This document shows, piece after piece, positions 23,971 to 37,246 of a stretch of DNA of 64,000 nucleotides. The stretch's first letter is position 1; every line of letters starts with the position of its first letter. The translations under genes were made by a program, and so were the position numbers. The stretch comes from Atherix ibis (taxonomy: Eukaryota > Arthropoda > Insecta > Diptera > Athericidae): NCBI GenBank assembly GCA_958298945.1, contig OY282607.1, positions 74,764,868 through 74,828,867 of the forward strand, written 5' to 3'. The notes beneath the pieces were generated by a model that was given only the letters and a program-made list of their open reading frames with translations, was not told the DNA's origin and searched no databases.

Positions 23971-26263
23971 ACTTAAAAATAAATATTAGTACTATCTAAA
24001 TTTAGTGAAACTGGAATATCTGTGTATAGAGCAGAGCAATCTTGAGTTCGAAACCAGCTAGTGGCATAGTTCGCGTGCACTTTAAGGGTGAATTGCCCTG
24101 TAAATGTACTTGAATATTCAATTGGAAAAAATAAAAAACAATCACATATTTGTATTTTAATCATTGTACTTATCTCTATTATATCCTCTGCAATAATCGT
24201 TGCATCAAAAATATTAAAAATTTTTCTCAATGGTTTAACAAAAAGCTCATTAGAATTAGTAATTTTTTAATAAATTTTTTTTATATCATACAATATAATT
24301 ATGAGTTTTATTTATCTTCAAGGTTTATAACCTAGAATGTGTAGAGCTTTTTTCCAAATATGGTATTCGTAAGTCACAAAAATTTTTCTAATTTATTATA
24401 TTGAAATAAATTACTATAGATTATTTAATTTATAAAATTATTTCATACAATAAATATGTATAAAAATTTTATTATATTTTCTTCAGTAAATTCCTTACAC
24501 AAATATATACATTTTAAATTAGATTAATTTAAAGAAGTAGGCAGAGCTTCTCATTGAACATGGTAATATTGACTATACAGAGTCTAAGGAATTCTAGGCT
24601 TTTCTATATTCAACAAATAATGCCTAAACGTTCTAGTATTTACATATATATCTACAATACGCACATATGTATATATATATATATGGATGTAGTATCGTCT
24701 GCACACCACCTTTTATTCTATCTGTTAAAGTACGATTATATATACTTAAACATATCTATTGATCGCGTTTATTCGAGCATGCTTTTGCACACTTAATATT
24801 GTTGCACAAAAGCCTACTACTCGTATTAAATAGATAGAAAATCTACATCCTAGGACTAAATATGATGGTAAGATATCACAGAAACATGTCAGGTACGACT
24901 TAGATCAGCATCTTCGTTTATTTTCTGCACATGGAGACATTTTTTATTCTGGCGTCATATTCGTTCAATGCGAATCATCTTCCTATCTATCCACCTAATG
25001 TTAATAGTATTCGTCCGCATAAACGAGTATTCGCCTCGCCCTTTGCTCACACATTATATATTTTATCATCCAACGCCATAGAACACAATAACCTAGATGG
25101 ATCGTTTAGATCCACCGATCTCGTGTTTCCACTTCTGCGCCATCGACTTTATTGAGTCACAAAAGACTGGGGCGACTGCAAGCGGGACATTATGCCGTAT
25201 GCGATCGCTTCCTCAGATCGGTAGACGATGATTAAAAATGTTTATATATGAAACTCATCTATAGTCTCCTGTGAAGTTTATTAATATTATTATAATTATA
25301 TGCACATACGAAGTGCGACGGCCAACTCATATGCTTCCAGCTAGCAGATTCACCTATAAATACATTTAACTCCAGCACTGTTGCGCTTGCTAGGAATACG
25401 TGTAGGACAGATCATCCTAGACTACTATCATCCAAATAGATATGTTCCACACCGTGCATACGTTCTTGTGCGTCAATGAACAAAAAAAACTAACGAAATC
25501 TAAACTATTAAGAAAGTTCTTTTCATTACAATATTTATACAGATCTGACTTGACGATAAGGGCCCTTTCAAAGTGTGGAATATTAGAGCAATGAGGGTGT
25601 ACAAATTTTAACAATATGAGAAATCACTATACTCGTACTCATACATGTACTCATTTATGATCAACCTCCGGTAGTTAGTGATAATTTGTAATATTCAATA
25701 ATTTCTAGACAATTACTCACACAAGTCAGTCAGAGAGTATACAAATCCAAAAAAGGGAACAAACTTTTCCATATCGTAAAGATTGAATTTTAAATTTGGA
25801 GTTTTCCAAAAATACATCAATTGAATTCTTTTTTTTTAGAAAATACATCAATATCTACATACGCATAACCAAAAACTACCAATAAACATACATACTCGGA
25901 TATTTTTAGAAGTGCAGTCTTAAAAAAAAATTGTGAACAATGCGGAAATGTAAGAGATTTTTTTAAAATGATTATACTGATGGAATGTTGACAATGTCTG
26001 TCTAAGATATTCATATGTACATATATAAAATTGAAAGATATGGAAAAAAAATTGGATTTTTATAAATTTATCATTTAACTTTTAGAAATAATTATTGTTA
26101 TAATTTCAAATAAATATTTAAGTTAACAAAAAATCATATTAGTTAATATTTAATTACTTCAATTTTCGTTAAAAAAAATAACGAATATTTCTAGGGGGTC
26201 AAAATTAAGAGTCCAATATAGGCTCTTTTCAAAATGAAAGGGCTTTTACAACTCAATATATAA
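23971..26263. other. Noncoding DNA with a GC-richer patch
   Basis: Mostly A/T-rich. A (TA)n run lies near 24660-24685. A GC-richer stretch at about 24880-25240 (words such as GGATCGTTTAGATCCACCGATC) stands out and could be an enhancer-like or relic segment; no protein is recognised in its open frame. Confidence 0.5.
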
Positions 26264-27231
26264 TAGTGGCTGAAAAGTAATGGGTTTTTTTTCTTTTTTG
26301 CTGTAAGAGGTATAAGCTTAAATCCGCTGTTTGGTCATAGATAGCGTGAACGAGCGTATTAAGCTACCATGGGTACGCTATAATTTTTTTTATGAGTTTG
26401 ATATCTGTCAACATTAATCAGTGCACATTGTCAGTAATTTCGTACACCAACATACATTTTTCCTTTGGTAATCATATCTAGTTTTGTGTTTATGGAGGCC
26501 TATGGTGACGGTGCTTTATCGGAAACAACGTGCCGAGATTGGTTTCGTTGGTTCAAAGACGGCAATTTTGACTTCTGGGACAAGAAGCGCGAAAATCAGC
26601 CTAGGAAGGTTGAGTACCATCAATTGCAGGATGTTTTGGACAAAGGTGATACCCAATCGCAGAAAATGCACGCGGAGAATTTGGGTGTTACTCAACCAGC
26701 CATTTCCATGCGTCTGCGTGCCATGGGGAAGATTGAAAAGATCGGAAAATGGGTGCCGCATGAATTGAACGATAGGCAGATGGAGCGACGCCAAAACACA
26801 TGCGAAATCTTGCTCGCACAGACAAAAAAGAAAGTCGTTCCTGCATCAGATTGTGACAGATGAAAAGTGGATATATTTCAAGAATCCTAAACGCAAGAAG
26901 TCCTGGGTTGATCCCGGCCAACCATCAACATCTTCACCAAGACCAAATCGCTTCGGACGGCCTTTTCCGACCAGACCTGGCCTCTTCCGACTTTCACCTG
27001 TTTTCGTCGATGAGCCACGCGCTCGCTGAGCAGCACTTCGATTCTTACGAAGACGTCCGAAAATGGCTTGATGAGTGGTTTGCCTCGAAAGAGAAGGAAT
27101 TTTTTTGACGTGGTATCCACAAATTGCCCGAGAGATGGGAAAAATGTGTAGCTAGCGTGGGCAAGTACTTTGAATAAATTTGTTTTTGCTTTCTATTAAA
27201 AAAAAAACATGTTTTTTTTTGACTAAAAAAT
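26264..27231 (+). mobile_element. Mariner family C, internally deleted
   Basis: The ends are inverted and imperfect: GGCTGAAAAGTAATGGGTTT on the left, its relative on the right before 27231. The transposase is on the plus strand. At about 26490-26850 it has EAYGDGALSETTCRDWFRWF, LGVTQPAISMRLRAMGKI and KWVPHELNDRQMERR. A frameshift leads to FLHQIVTDEKWIYFKNPKRK, which holds the first D (G of TGDE lost). After RPNRFG the frame jumps directly to RPDLASSDFHLF and HALAEQHFDSYEDVRKWLDE, so the middle with the second catalytic D is deleted. A TGA follows KEKEFF, then RGIHKLPERWEKC. Non-autonomous. Confidence 0.85.
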
Positions 27232-27249
27232 AGCGCATTTAAACTTATA

Positions 27250-28236
27250 CACCTGGTATTTTATTTTTATATATTAATATTATCCTATCTAAAAGGATCT
27301 ATACATCAGTTGAGTGTCGTTATTCCCACTCTTCAAGTAGAATCGTCTTCAGCTCCTCGATTTCACTCTTTTAAAATCTATTGACAGTACCAAACGACAT
27401 CCTTTCAAGTTGCGAATAATAAAAAACGCGTGGACTTAAATCAAGTTAATAAGGAGGCTGGCCGAACCACCTATAATAGAAAATAGTTCCAAAAAACTTT
27501 CTTGATTTTAGCTATAAGTGAAGCCTCCTAGTCGACATTGGTATAAGTGAAGCCTCCTAATGACATATTTTAACGGTTGGTCCTGCTGCTACTTGTAAGG
27601 AAGTATTGTAAAAAAGCTTAGTAGTATTATAACTAAATACGGACTTTGCATGCCTACAGATTAGTTATCGATGCATTGTAAACTAATTCTTTGAAGGCTT
27701 CAACTAGAATCACATTCATATCTTCGGTTTTCACTTCTTTGAATGTTATCGATAATACCAAGATGACGTCCTTTCAAGTGGTTTTTTGAAGTTATTGGGG
27801 TTGTTGTCATAGTGGAGCATTTAAGTCCGATCTGACGCAAAAAACTCCATTTTATGAACCTTTCACTGGTTTCACATTTTCATATGTTGTTGATATTAAA
27901 ATTATCCCTAGCCGAAGTTCATCGTTCACTAACTCTGGATCATCTAAAAATTAGTTTTAGTCCAGCGAAAAACTTTTGCTCTTTATAAGGAATATTCCCC
28001 AACTTTTCGTAAGTTAATATCACGAATTCACCAAGCTTAACAAAAAATTTGAAGTCACATTTTTACTCTAAATTTCAGAATGCTATTTATGTGTATTGTA
28101 AAGCACTTCAAAATCACAATTTCACTTATCACCTCTATAGTATCTCGGAGTTAAAAAGGGACTTAACCAGCAAGTTATGTAGAGGAACATACTACAGAAA
28201 ATCCAGTCTCGTTACTTTTCTGTCATACTTTGTATT
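27250..28236 (-). mobile_element. Mariner family B, copy 3 (decayed, possibly composite)
   Basis: Contains CACCAAGCTTAACAAAAAATT, AATTTCACTTATCACCTC and, at the right end, CCAGTCTCGTTACTTTTCTG followed by TCATACTTTGTA, a degraded terminal repeat. Two related stretches (about 27330-27480 and 27690-27830) both resemble the C-terminal region of the family, so parts may be duplicated or two insertions may be nested. A short tandem repeat TATAAGTGAAGCCTCCTA occurs at about 27512 and 27541. No open transposase frame. Confidence 0.6.
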
Positions 28237-29608
28237 TCATCCTTCTCTATTTATTACGCCTAGAGATGAACTTCTCTAATATGCATATATGTTGTACTTG
28301 TTTACATATTGTAAATAACAACAAAATTTGAAATCAAATATTTATCTAACAATGTAGATAAGTTATTAAGAATGGTATTGAACAATTCCGAGTCCATGTA
28401 AATAGTATAAAACAATTCAATAAATAGTTAAGTGTAATCAGCATAACAATTCAAGGTTGTTGCACAATATCTGGTAAAACAATTGTTTTAGTTCATCAGT
28501 AATCGATGTGTTGTTTTTTTTTGGATTTGATCTTATCGAAACCCACATGGATAAAGTTTAGATAAACTATTTTTGATATGTTTACTGACCGTATTTCGAG
28601 GATGAGAGGATGTATACAAGTATTTAAATGGGGTTTCGACAGAGAATTCGAATGTGGAAATCGCATTAAAACAATCACATTATTAGGAAAAATATAGCTG
28701 GTAAACACTTATAAATATGTAGATTTCGTGTTGCATGTATTATTCTAGTCGATTATGGAACGAAACCAATTCGATTCAAATCGCATTTCTTGTATTATTA
28801 CTATAGCTTGATAGTCTCGACGATCAACTTTCAATTTCAAGCGGTTCTGTAACCCTATCTTTGGATGTTGTACAATATAAAATGATGGCATCACATTTGC
28901 GATGGCAAAACGCTCTCAATTCATTCTCAATTGGATGAGGCATTTGCCTTGCTGATCTTTCTATGATAGCCAGAGAGTATCGTTATTTTATTTTATTTTC
29001 CATTCTTTATAAATTGCAAACAATTCTAATAGACGCAAACAATTCAGCAAATGCTCTGTATTTTAATATACGAACATATGCACATACACAAATATATGCA
29101 AATATTTGTGGGTAGTTTTCTAGCACCATATCTAGTATATTTTTTAATATATATATACGTACATATGTATATTCGGAATAGTTTTATAGAACAATTTTTC
29201 CTTTAATTTCTTGCAAATATTACTATCATTATAGATGTGAATGTTACAAATAAATTGCTTGAGAAATTCTAATCTATTATAACATGAAAATATCAAAGCT
29301 GAAAGGGCGTTTACCTCGATAATCATTTGTGATGACGCATTTTACATAGATTTGTTTATATTGCAGTACAAGATTTATAGATGAAAATGCATCTAATCAA
29401 TGTAGAAATAGTTTAATTGAAAGTTTACATAGCTATAAGATTTTATAATATAATCATAACTTTTGAATTATATTAACAATAAATTTGGATGATTTATTTA
29501 TTTTGTATTTATAATAGATTTGTGTTTATATTAAATATCTACAAAAAAAAAATTCTAAGGTAATGGGAGAGTAAATTTTAATATTTTTTTAAAGATATAT
29601 TTTTTTTA
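28237..29608. other. AT-rich noncoding DNA, no gene seen
   Basis: No feature recognised. TACATATGTATAT-type words near 29155 are simple sequence. Confidence 0.55.
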
Positions 29609-30484
29609 TATGTCTGTTCAAAAAGTATCACGAATTTTATATCGCGCAGTTATGTATCGCGAAGTTATGTTGGTACTCATGTCTCTCACTTATGCCGACA
29701 AGTTCGGCCATTTTGAATGTTCAGTTAATTTTTGACAGCTAATTTGCTTGCACGTGTTTTGGCTCGTCTTCGATTTTTCCAAAAAATGGGTCAAAGAATA
29801 TGTATCAAATTTTGTGTGAAAAAAAAACAAAATTAATTGCGCGAACGCATGCCGAATGTTGACTGTAGCATATGGTTAAGTTACCTTGGACCGAAGCAAC
29901 GTTTATCGGTGGTACAAAAAGCCCGCCAAGTTCGGAAGATTATGAAGGTTTTGCTTACGGTCTTCTTCGATTCCAGGGGCGTCGTGCATCATGAGTTCTT
30001 GCCACAGGGTAGAACGGTCAATAAACAATATTACCTGCAAGTTATGCGCAAGTTGCGCGAAGAAATCCGCCAGAAACGCCCGGATTTGTGGAAGAACAAA
30101 AATTGGCTTTTGCACAATGATAACGCATCGTTGCTTGTACGCGAAATTTTGGCCAAAAACAACACACTAATAATGCCGCAGCCACCGTATTCCCCAGATC
30201 TGGCCCACTGTGACTTTTGTTTTTTCTTGTTCCCGAAACTGAAGAGCCCCATGAAAGGACGACGCTACGCTACGATTGAGGAGATAAAGACGGCATCGAA
30301 GAAAGAGCTGAACAAGATCACAAAAACTGATTTTTTGAAGTGCTTCGAGGATTGGAAAAAACGTTAGCACAAGTGTATAATATCTGGTGGAGATTACTTT
30401 GATGGGGACAAAATAGATATTCATGAATAAATAAATAATTTTTGAAAAAACACAAAATTCGCGATACTTTTTGAACAGACCTCG
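29609..30484 (+). mobile_element. Mariner family A, copy 4: canonical 3' end, internally deleted
   Basis: The left end is degraded (TATGTCTGTTCAAAAAGTAT). The right end is intact (CGATACTTTTTGAACAGACC, then TCG and TA). Unlike the fold-back copies it keeps the true 3' end. The transposase, open at about 29916-30366, has TVFFDSRGVVHHEFLPQGRT, KRPDLWKNKNWLLHNDNASL (D2, with HHDN changed to HNDN and about five residues lost after it), YSPDLAHCDF (D3), KGRRYATIEEIKTASK and FLKCFEDWKKR. A TAG then replaces the tryptophan before HKCIISGGDYF. The first catalytic D and most of the DNA-binding domain are deleted; a short N-terminal trace (YLGPKQRLSVV) remains. Confidence 0.88.
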
Positions 30485-32689
30485 TATATGTTTATTCTCT
30501 GTGTGCTCCTATACCGTCAATGCGATTGGGATAAAACTTTGCACAGTTCTGTACATGAGGTAGGAGCCACAATGTACCGCCTTGATCAAGAGGCCATTTG
30601 GCGACCTGAAAGTGTGCGGGTTAGATGGAATCGGTTTTTGGTTAGTTGTGTATTGAGGGATCTAAAAGCTTCACAATAAAGGAAATCTGATTAGAAAAGA
30701 TATGTTGGGTAAGTTGACATTTTTTTAGAAGTTGATGGGTATTGAACTAACAATTTCAGGACAATACCATCTGGCTGGCTTAAATAAAAATACAGGACAA
30801 AATGTCACCAATGCACTTTGTTTTATGTAGCATTTAGAATTAATTTTGTATTAAGTGTCTTATAAAAAGTATTAACTGCAAAAACATATTATAACTTTAT
30901 TATTACCTAATAGAATACAAGGAATATTTATATATCATTCACTAAATTTAAGTGATTTTTTTTTTACCAAAATAAACTTCATAAATTTCTTTACGTTTTA
31001 TTATTGGGATAAAGTTTAATATATTATATAACTCAGCACTTTCATTTTCTTTTTGCTTTATTATTCTTGACAAGAAAAATACCAACTATTATATTTTTTA
31101 TATTAATAAAGAAACGCGCTTTGTTTTATTTCATTCAATTTTAAATCAAATCAAATTAAATCAAATCTAAATGCCTATAAATTCAATGATATAATCAAAA
31201 CTCTTTCGCTCATTTGCCATTGTTATCATAATTATTACTGTTTGATTTGAAGCTAGGAGCTATAAAGAGAAATAAAACTATAATGAACTATACCGGCTTA
31301 TAAGCTTATACATTATTTTTCTACAATCAAATTAATAGTAAGTAAAGTTTTCTCGGTCAGCTATTATCAATAAAAACAGATTGATATATTTGTCAGCTAC
31401 TATTATAAATTAACAAACGATCGACTCCAATTTCAATCAAATGGCATTTTAATTTGCAAGTTTCAACAATTGAAGCATTCGCATTTTTGGTATGTAATTT
31501 TTTTACACTTTAATCAATCAAATACTCATAAGCATGTCAAGGTTAATTTTTTTTTTTAGATGAGATTTACCATTTAAATATAGTATTATTATTAGAGGGA
31601 AAAAAATCATATATTTTATTTTTAACATTAACATAATTATATGCATATAAGTTTACCATTAGTGGAAAATAAATTACACTCACTAAAGATATTTTAATAT
31701 TTCATAAATTGTATAGCCTAAGGTTAATTTTTAAAGAATTGTTTCAAATATAATTTTATCATGTTTTCATAATTCTAGTGATAATAATTATTTTTTCCTC
31801 ATCTGTTACAATAATCATTATATTATTAAATATAAATAAATACAAATGTTATGAGAAAATTAACCACCTAATCTGCATAACCCAAATAAATTCATAACGT
31901 TTACTGATTAGAGGTATACTCTCTTATAGACATAAATTTCATTTTTCTAAGAGGATAATTTGTAAATTATTTGGATAATGATGATAACCTAAAAAATTGA
32001 GGATATGAAGAATAGGTAAAGTGCTCTTATTCATAATTGGTCAAAAAAAATGCATTATTTTTATTAATTTTAAACTTAAATGTCACGAAAGTTCGGCTAT
32101 AGATCTAAATAACTATAAAATACTTTAAATACATTCAGAACTTTGAATAAAGATGTATTGTTTTATTCAATATAACCAAATGTATGTATGTATGAACCAG
32201 AAGCTTTTCACCATTGCAATTACATTTTTTTTTTAAATTAATCTTTAGTTAATAAAGAAATAATTATATAAGAATTATTAAAAAACAAACCGAAATAAAA
32301 ACCTAGTATGGTTGTCTGATATTCTGTGAACTATTTCTAACTCATCCTTCTCAATATTGATCAAAAAAAATTAATTCAAAAATTATTTAAAATAATGTGA
32401 TTCAGAAGTGGTTTTATAACGGAGGACTTTGTTATCTTATTTATAATCAATCAGAAATTTTCACGTGGTTTCATAAGAATGTTTGACATACAAAGTATAT
32501 TAAAAATAATTTGTTTACAAGTTCATTTTCAAATAATTTTAAATTGAAACAAACAAACAGTAATTTGATTGATCAAAATCGTTCATGAAGAAATTTTATT
32601 TTTACACATAATTCTAAAATCTATTTTATCGGAAAAGCGCCCATCTAGCATTCTAGCAAATGTCTGCTTTTTGTGTGTCAGATAAAAAT
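30485..32689. other. AT-rich noncoding DNA, no gene seen
   Basis: A GC-richer 200 bases right after the mariner (30490-30680) has an open plus frame with no recognisable motif. The remainder is A/T-rich and featureless. Confidence 0.5.
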
Positions 32690-33095
32690 GTCATTTATTC
32701 AACACGCTTTCACACATCGTTTCGTTGCGTAGGTTTTCTACAAGTTGTTGAATTGACTCCGATCGGTTAGCGTAGACCTCCCCTTTAACAAATCTCACAG
32801 AAAGCAATCGGAAAATAGTTAAATCTTTCACAAAAACAGTCCGGAAACATGGACCTCAAAATTTCGATTGTAGAGCATGCAGTGTGTGACATGGCACCAT
32901 CTTGTTGGAAGCACTTGTCGTCCAACCTCAATTGGTACAATTCTTGGATGAAACAGTTCTATAGCATCTCTATTTACCGCTAACAACGTATCGCAACAGT
33001 ATTGCCAGTAACGTTCTCGAAAAAATGCGAACCAAAAATACCTCCTAAAAGCTCTAATAAAAAAAATCAGGGTCCTCAAATAATTTTCGCTCCAT
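32690..33095 (-). pseudogene. Relic of an IS630/Tc1-type DDE transposase
   Basis: The minus strand reads ELYQLRLDDKCFQQDGAMSH then TACSTIEILRSMFP. This is the second-aspartate block (xWFQQDGATxHTA) of a widespread insect IS630-Tc1-mariner family, distinct from the mariners here. Further down it reads VYANRSESIQQLVENLRNE, matching the usual C-terminal VYxxxPxSIxxLxxNIRxxI region. At least two frameshifts and several stops separate the parts. The third-D block (RSPDLxPxDFFLWG) is not visible, so a deletion lies between. No terminal repeats found. Confidence 0.75.
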
Positions 33096-33829
33096 TCCTG
33101 ACGGCGTCAGATATGATCTTTTGGACTGAAGCTCCTACATAGCATAAATTTATTATTAAATTATCGACCCAATTTTTACGTAATTTTTGTAACATGTTTT
33201 TATAATGAAATAATACGTGTTTGAAGGTTATAAACCTGCATAATAATTTTATCGTATCTACTCCATAGACTATAATATATTACCCACACTCTACAACTGT
33301 CAAATATCAACTGACAGAATGACAGCTAAAGAAAATGATATCAAATTAAAGTTTCAAATCCATCTTTAGAAGACCCTTTATTTTAACTGTCAGATATATT
33401 TATTTCGCTAATAAAAGTTTATCTGTTCATTCTAATGCCACATTTTAATAATAAGCAAAAATTAATGTACAGGTATATAACATCCTTTTTGTAGGAAATA
33501 AACATTATTTTAAATAAACCTCTTCCCTAAAAAAGCGCCAAATGCTGATTTTGACAAGCAAACATTTTATACGAGAAAGCTGTACAAGACCATTTCGGCT
33601 TTTCTACATTTTTGATTTCATAAAATATTGAAAAATATTAATTTGTAGGCAAATTGAAAAATTAACAATATTTCTCCTCATGGCAGACACGTTTTAAGAG
33701 TATCAAAACGAAGAAGATTAAACTTTCTCATGAAAATCATGTATGTTAAAAAAAAAAAATACTTGAAATATAAAGTTCACTATTTTTAAAAAGTATGTTA
33801 CCAAATTTCCCTTAATTGGATGTATAACT
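33096..33829. other. AT-rich noncoding DNA, no gene seen
   Basis: No feature recognised. Confidence 0.5.
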
Positions 33830-34240
33830 TAAAAATGCGGGATTTTTGGCAACCTTTGAGTGTTTATTTTGAAAAATTGTTACAATATATTTTATTCAAA
33901 GTATTGTCCATCGGAAGCCACTACTTTTTCCCATCTTTCTGGCAACATATGAATTCCGGGCCAAAAAAAACTGCTCCGGTTTTGAGGACAAGAATGAATC
34001 GAGCCAATTTTTGATGCCCTGTTCTGAAGTGAAGCGTATTCCGGTGAGGGCGTTTTGCATGGATCTAAGCAAATGGTAGTCGGACGGGGCAAGATCTGCG
34101 CTATAAGGCGGGTGAGGCAAACCTTCCCAGCCACTGTTTTCTAAAGAATTTTTAACCGGTCTTGCAACATGAGGCCGAGCGTTGTCATGATGGAAAATTA
34201 TGGCTTCCTCTCTGGTCGCATATTCCGGGCGTAAATTGGA
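33830..34240 (-). mobile_element. Mariner 3' fragment (separate family)
   Basis: The minus strand carries a transposase C-terminus: NLRPEYATREEAIIFHHDNA with D2, RPVKNSLENSGWEGLPHPPY, SADLAPSDYHLLRSMQNALT with D3, and WLDSFLSSKPEQFF. A frameshift leads to GIHMLPERWEKVVASDGQYF and a stop. It is broken off upstream at about 34240. The final blocks resemble family C, but the sequence is too different to be the same family. No terminal repeat identified with confidence. Confidence 0.8.
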
Positions 34241-35837
34241 ATAAATATATTAAAACCTTATTTTGATTTAAATTCATTTTGATATTTAAAAAGAAAACAA
34301 GAGAAATTTAATTTTTGAAAACCCCTCTTTTTTTATATCACAAATTACTTCAAAAAAAGAATATAACATTTTATTATATTTATATAAAAAATTATAAAAT
34401 AACAAGATTTTTTCAAACCATTAAAATATATGCCCTATTAGAAAGTATTTTGAAAATTTGTATAAAAAAAATCTCTACATCCTAAAAGATCCGATTTTCC
34501 TAAGATTTTAATTTAAAAATTATTTTCCAAATATTATAAGTATTTCTACTTAAAAGGAAATATAATTATCATCTTAACTACACGTAAGTGAAAAATGTAC
34601 TTTTAACTTTTTGTATGTTTAGATATTGTAGTAATTTCTTGTTTATAAAATCTCAGTTTTATTTACAGAAAAATAAAACGTTTCAAAGAAATAATAATTA
34701 AAAAAATATAAAATAAATTTTTCTTTTTAATTTCCTTTTTAGTTTTATTGAAATATTATTAAATTTACCAGTGAACAAATGGATAAGACTATTTATTTTC
34801 GAAGGTTACGTAAAAAAATTTACACCTTTTTTTGTGGTCAAAAAATTGCACAACAAATAAGCTGGAAAATTCAGAAAACCAGACCTGAAATAACATCTAC
34901 CATTAATTTATCGGTTTTATGACTTTAAATTCAATAAAAACTTAAAATCGCAGCATTACGGGTACATATTAGAAATGAAAATCACACATAAATTTCCATT
35001 TTAGGTAAACATATTGTATAGGTACGTACTTGAAATTTGATGTTGCATCATATTTATAACTTCCTAACTTTTCATAATTCTGTTAATTGTATTAACATAA
35101 GACGTTTTCAAGGAGATGTAATAGAAAACTTAATAAATAGAAAAAAACTTTTTATAAATGTTTTCACTATTGAATTATATGGATTTGTTTTTATTTTCCC
35201 CAGATTTTATAGTTTTTAACAAACAAACAAAAAAAACATATTGTCAATATAAAATTGAAATACTTCAAGAGGATTATATTAAATGAAATGTTGTTTATTG
35301 ATATGCAAATAAGAAGTTGTATTGTGATGTATTTATATTTTTTTATATAGTTATATTGTCATTTAGTAGTTAATTAAGAAAAAAACGTAAATGTTACTAA
35401 AGTTGATGCTATTATTTCAGACTTAAATATTTATCAACGGAATTTGATGTACATTATATAATATCAGTTTTTCCAAAATACAACATATCAAAGTAAAGAA
35501 AAATATTATTTTTTTATTTAGTATCCTATTTAGTGTTCCAGAATGTATGTGTATGTAAATAAAATCGTCTGTGCCAAATGTCAATGTATCATCAAAATTA
35601 AATTAAAGTATAAATTTGCGTTTTATCAAATTTATACTTTAATTTATATCATACGAAAACATTAATGTCAAGTCACGAAATGACGGAATTTATAAAGATT
35701 TGTACACTCCGTTTCAAATAAATTCTCCTCCCAAATACTTCATCTCTTCTTAGTTTAGGAATCTTATACAATACCTTACTAGCAAAACACCCTTGTGTAC
35801 TGACTTTCTAATAAAGAAATTGCTTAAATTATATGTA
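34241..35837. other. AT-rich noncoding DNA with a palindrome
   Basis: No gene seen. A perfect inverted repeat lies at 35599-35646, listed separately. Confidence 0.5.
35599..35646. repeat. Perfect 19-bp inverted repeat, 10-base loop
   Basis: TAAATTAAAGTATAAATTT and its exact complement are separated by GCGTTTTATC. The arms are A/T only. Confidence 0.9.
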
Positions 35838-36814
35838 CGAGGTATGTTCAAAAAGTATCGCCAATTTTGTGTTTTTTCAAAAATTATTTAATTATTCATG
35901 AATATCTATTTTGTCCCCTTCAAAGTAATCCCCACCAAATATTATACACTTGTGTCAACGTTTTTTCCAATCCTCGAAGCACTTCAAAAAATCATTTTTT
36001 GTGATCTTCTTCAGCTTCTCCTTCGATGCCGTCTTTATCTCCTCAATCGTAGCGTAGCGTCGTCCTTTCATGGGTCTCTTCAGTTTCGGGAACAAGAAAA
36101 AGTCACAGGGGACCAGATCTGGAGAATACGGTGGCTGCGGCATTATTAGTGTGTTGTTTTTGGCCAAAAATTCGCGCACAAGCAACAATGGGTGAGCTGG
36201 GGCGTTATCATGGTGCAAAAGGAAATTTTTATTCTTCCACAAATCCGGGCGTTTCTGGCTGATTGCTTCGCGCAACTTGCGCATAACTTGCAGGTTATGT
36301 GCGCATAACTTGCAGGTATAATATTCCTTATGAACTTGCGCATATCTAGTAGGTAATATTCCTTATTGATAGTTCTACCCTGTGGCAAGAACTCATGATG
36401 CACCGCGCCCTTGCAATCGAAGAAAACTGTAAGCAAAACCTTCACATTCGACCGAACGTGGCGCGCTTCTTGCACCATGTCGTTCACATCTTTTCGGCCC
36501 TCTGAGAACATTTTGTACCACCGATAAATGTTGCTTCGGTCTAAGACGAATGCGTCCACACAATTAATTTTGTTTTCACACAAAATTTGATACAGATTCT
36601 TCGATGACTTTTTTGAAATGGGCAAAAATCGAAGACGAGCCAAAACACGTGCAAGCAAATTAGCTGTCAAAAATTAACTGCACATTTAAAATGGCCAAAC
36701 TTGTCGGCATAAGTGAGAGATATGAGTACCAACATAACGCCACAAAAAATCGAAAATCGAATATACGTAACCCGCGGAAATTCAAAATTCGCGATTCTTT
36801 TTCAACAGACCTCG
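35838..36814 (-). mobile_element. Mariner family A, copy 5: canonical ends, deleted transposase (977 bp)
   Basis: Flanked by TA on both sides. The left terminus CGAGGTATGTTCAAAAAGTA is the true 3' end, and the right terminus is the 5' end. Minus-strand transposase from the 5' side: ANLLARVLARLRFLPISKKS, NLYQILCENKINCVDAFVLD, SNIYRWYKMFSEGRKDV. After an internal deletion come EARHVRSNVKVLLTVFFDCK, MRKLREAISQKRPDLWKNKN, HHDNAPAHPLLL (D2), YSPDLVPCDFFLFPK (D3) and KCFEDWKKR. This copy keeps the most N-terminal sequence of the family. A local triplication of the CGCATAACTTGCAGGT block at about 36275-36365 breaks the frame, and the first catalytic D is deleted. Confidence 0.9.
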
Positions 36815-37246
36815 TATATATTTACAATAGCATCATCTGAACCTCACATTTTCCTTTACTTTTGAATTATTCTTAATAAAAATCATCCGAAAACCTAAAG
36901 AACAGATCCATAAAACTGCCACCAATTCTAGAAAAAGTCCTTGAAACACCATCTACCGTCGTTGATGCTGCCCCTACTTAGTGCATAATATTGTGATCAA
37001 CTGCAAGCTTAATGAGTTCTACCGTTCGTGAATTATCTGTTAGTCCCATAATAATCTTCTTATAAGGAAATTGTCCTAACTTAACTTCCCCAAAAACATA
37101 CATAGACGCTTACAAATGTATTGTTGACGAAATATCCTAAATCTAAGAAGTTGAGTAAATCTCAGGATATAGAGAAGCATAGATGGATGTTTTAATCGCT
37201 TATCCTGTTCATAGTGTTTAAGAAATCTACTTATTATTATGATATA
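36815..37246. other. Noncoding DNA, no feature seen
   Basis: Moderately A/T-rich, no motif or coding frame recognised. It separates two mariner remnants. Confidence 0.5.

Noticed and set aside
24040..24065. tRNA-like B-box (GAGTTCGAAACC)
   Set aside because: No matching A-box or cloverleaf upstream.
24931..25155. 74-codon open frame in a GC-richer patch
   Set aside because: No similarity recognised; the patch reads equally open on other frames, and a regulatory or relic origin is as likely.
30488..30679. 63-codon plus frame just after mariner copy 4
   Set aside because: GC-richer and open, but nothing recognisable; not enough to call a gene.
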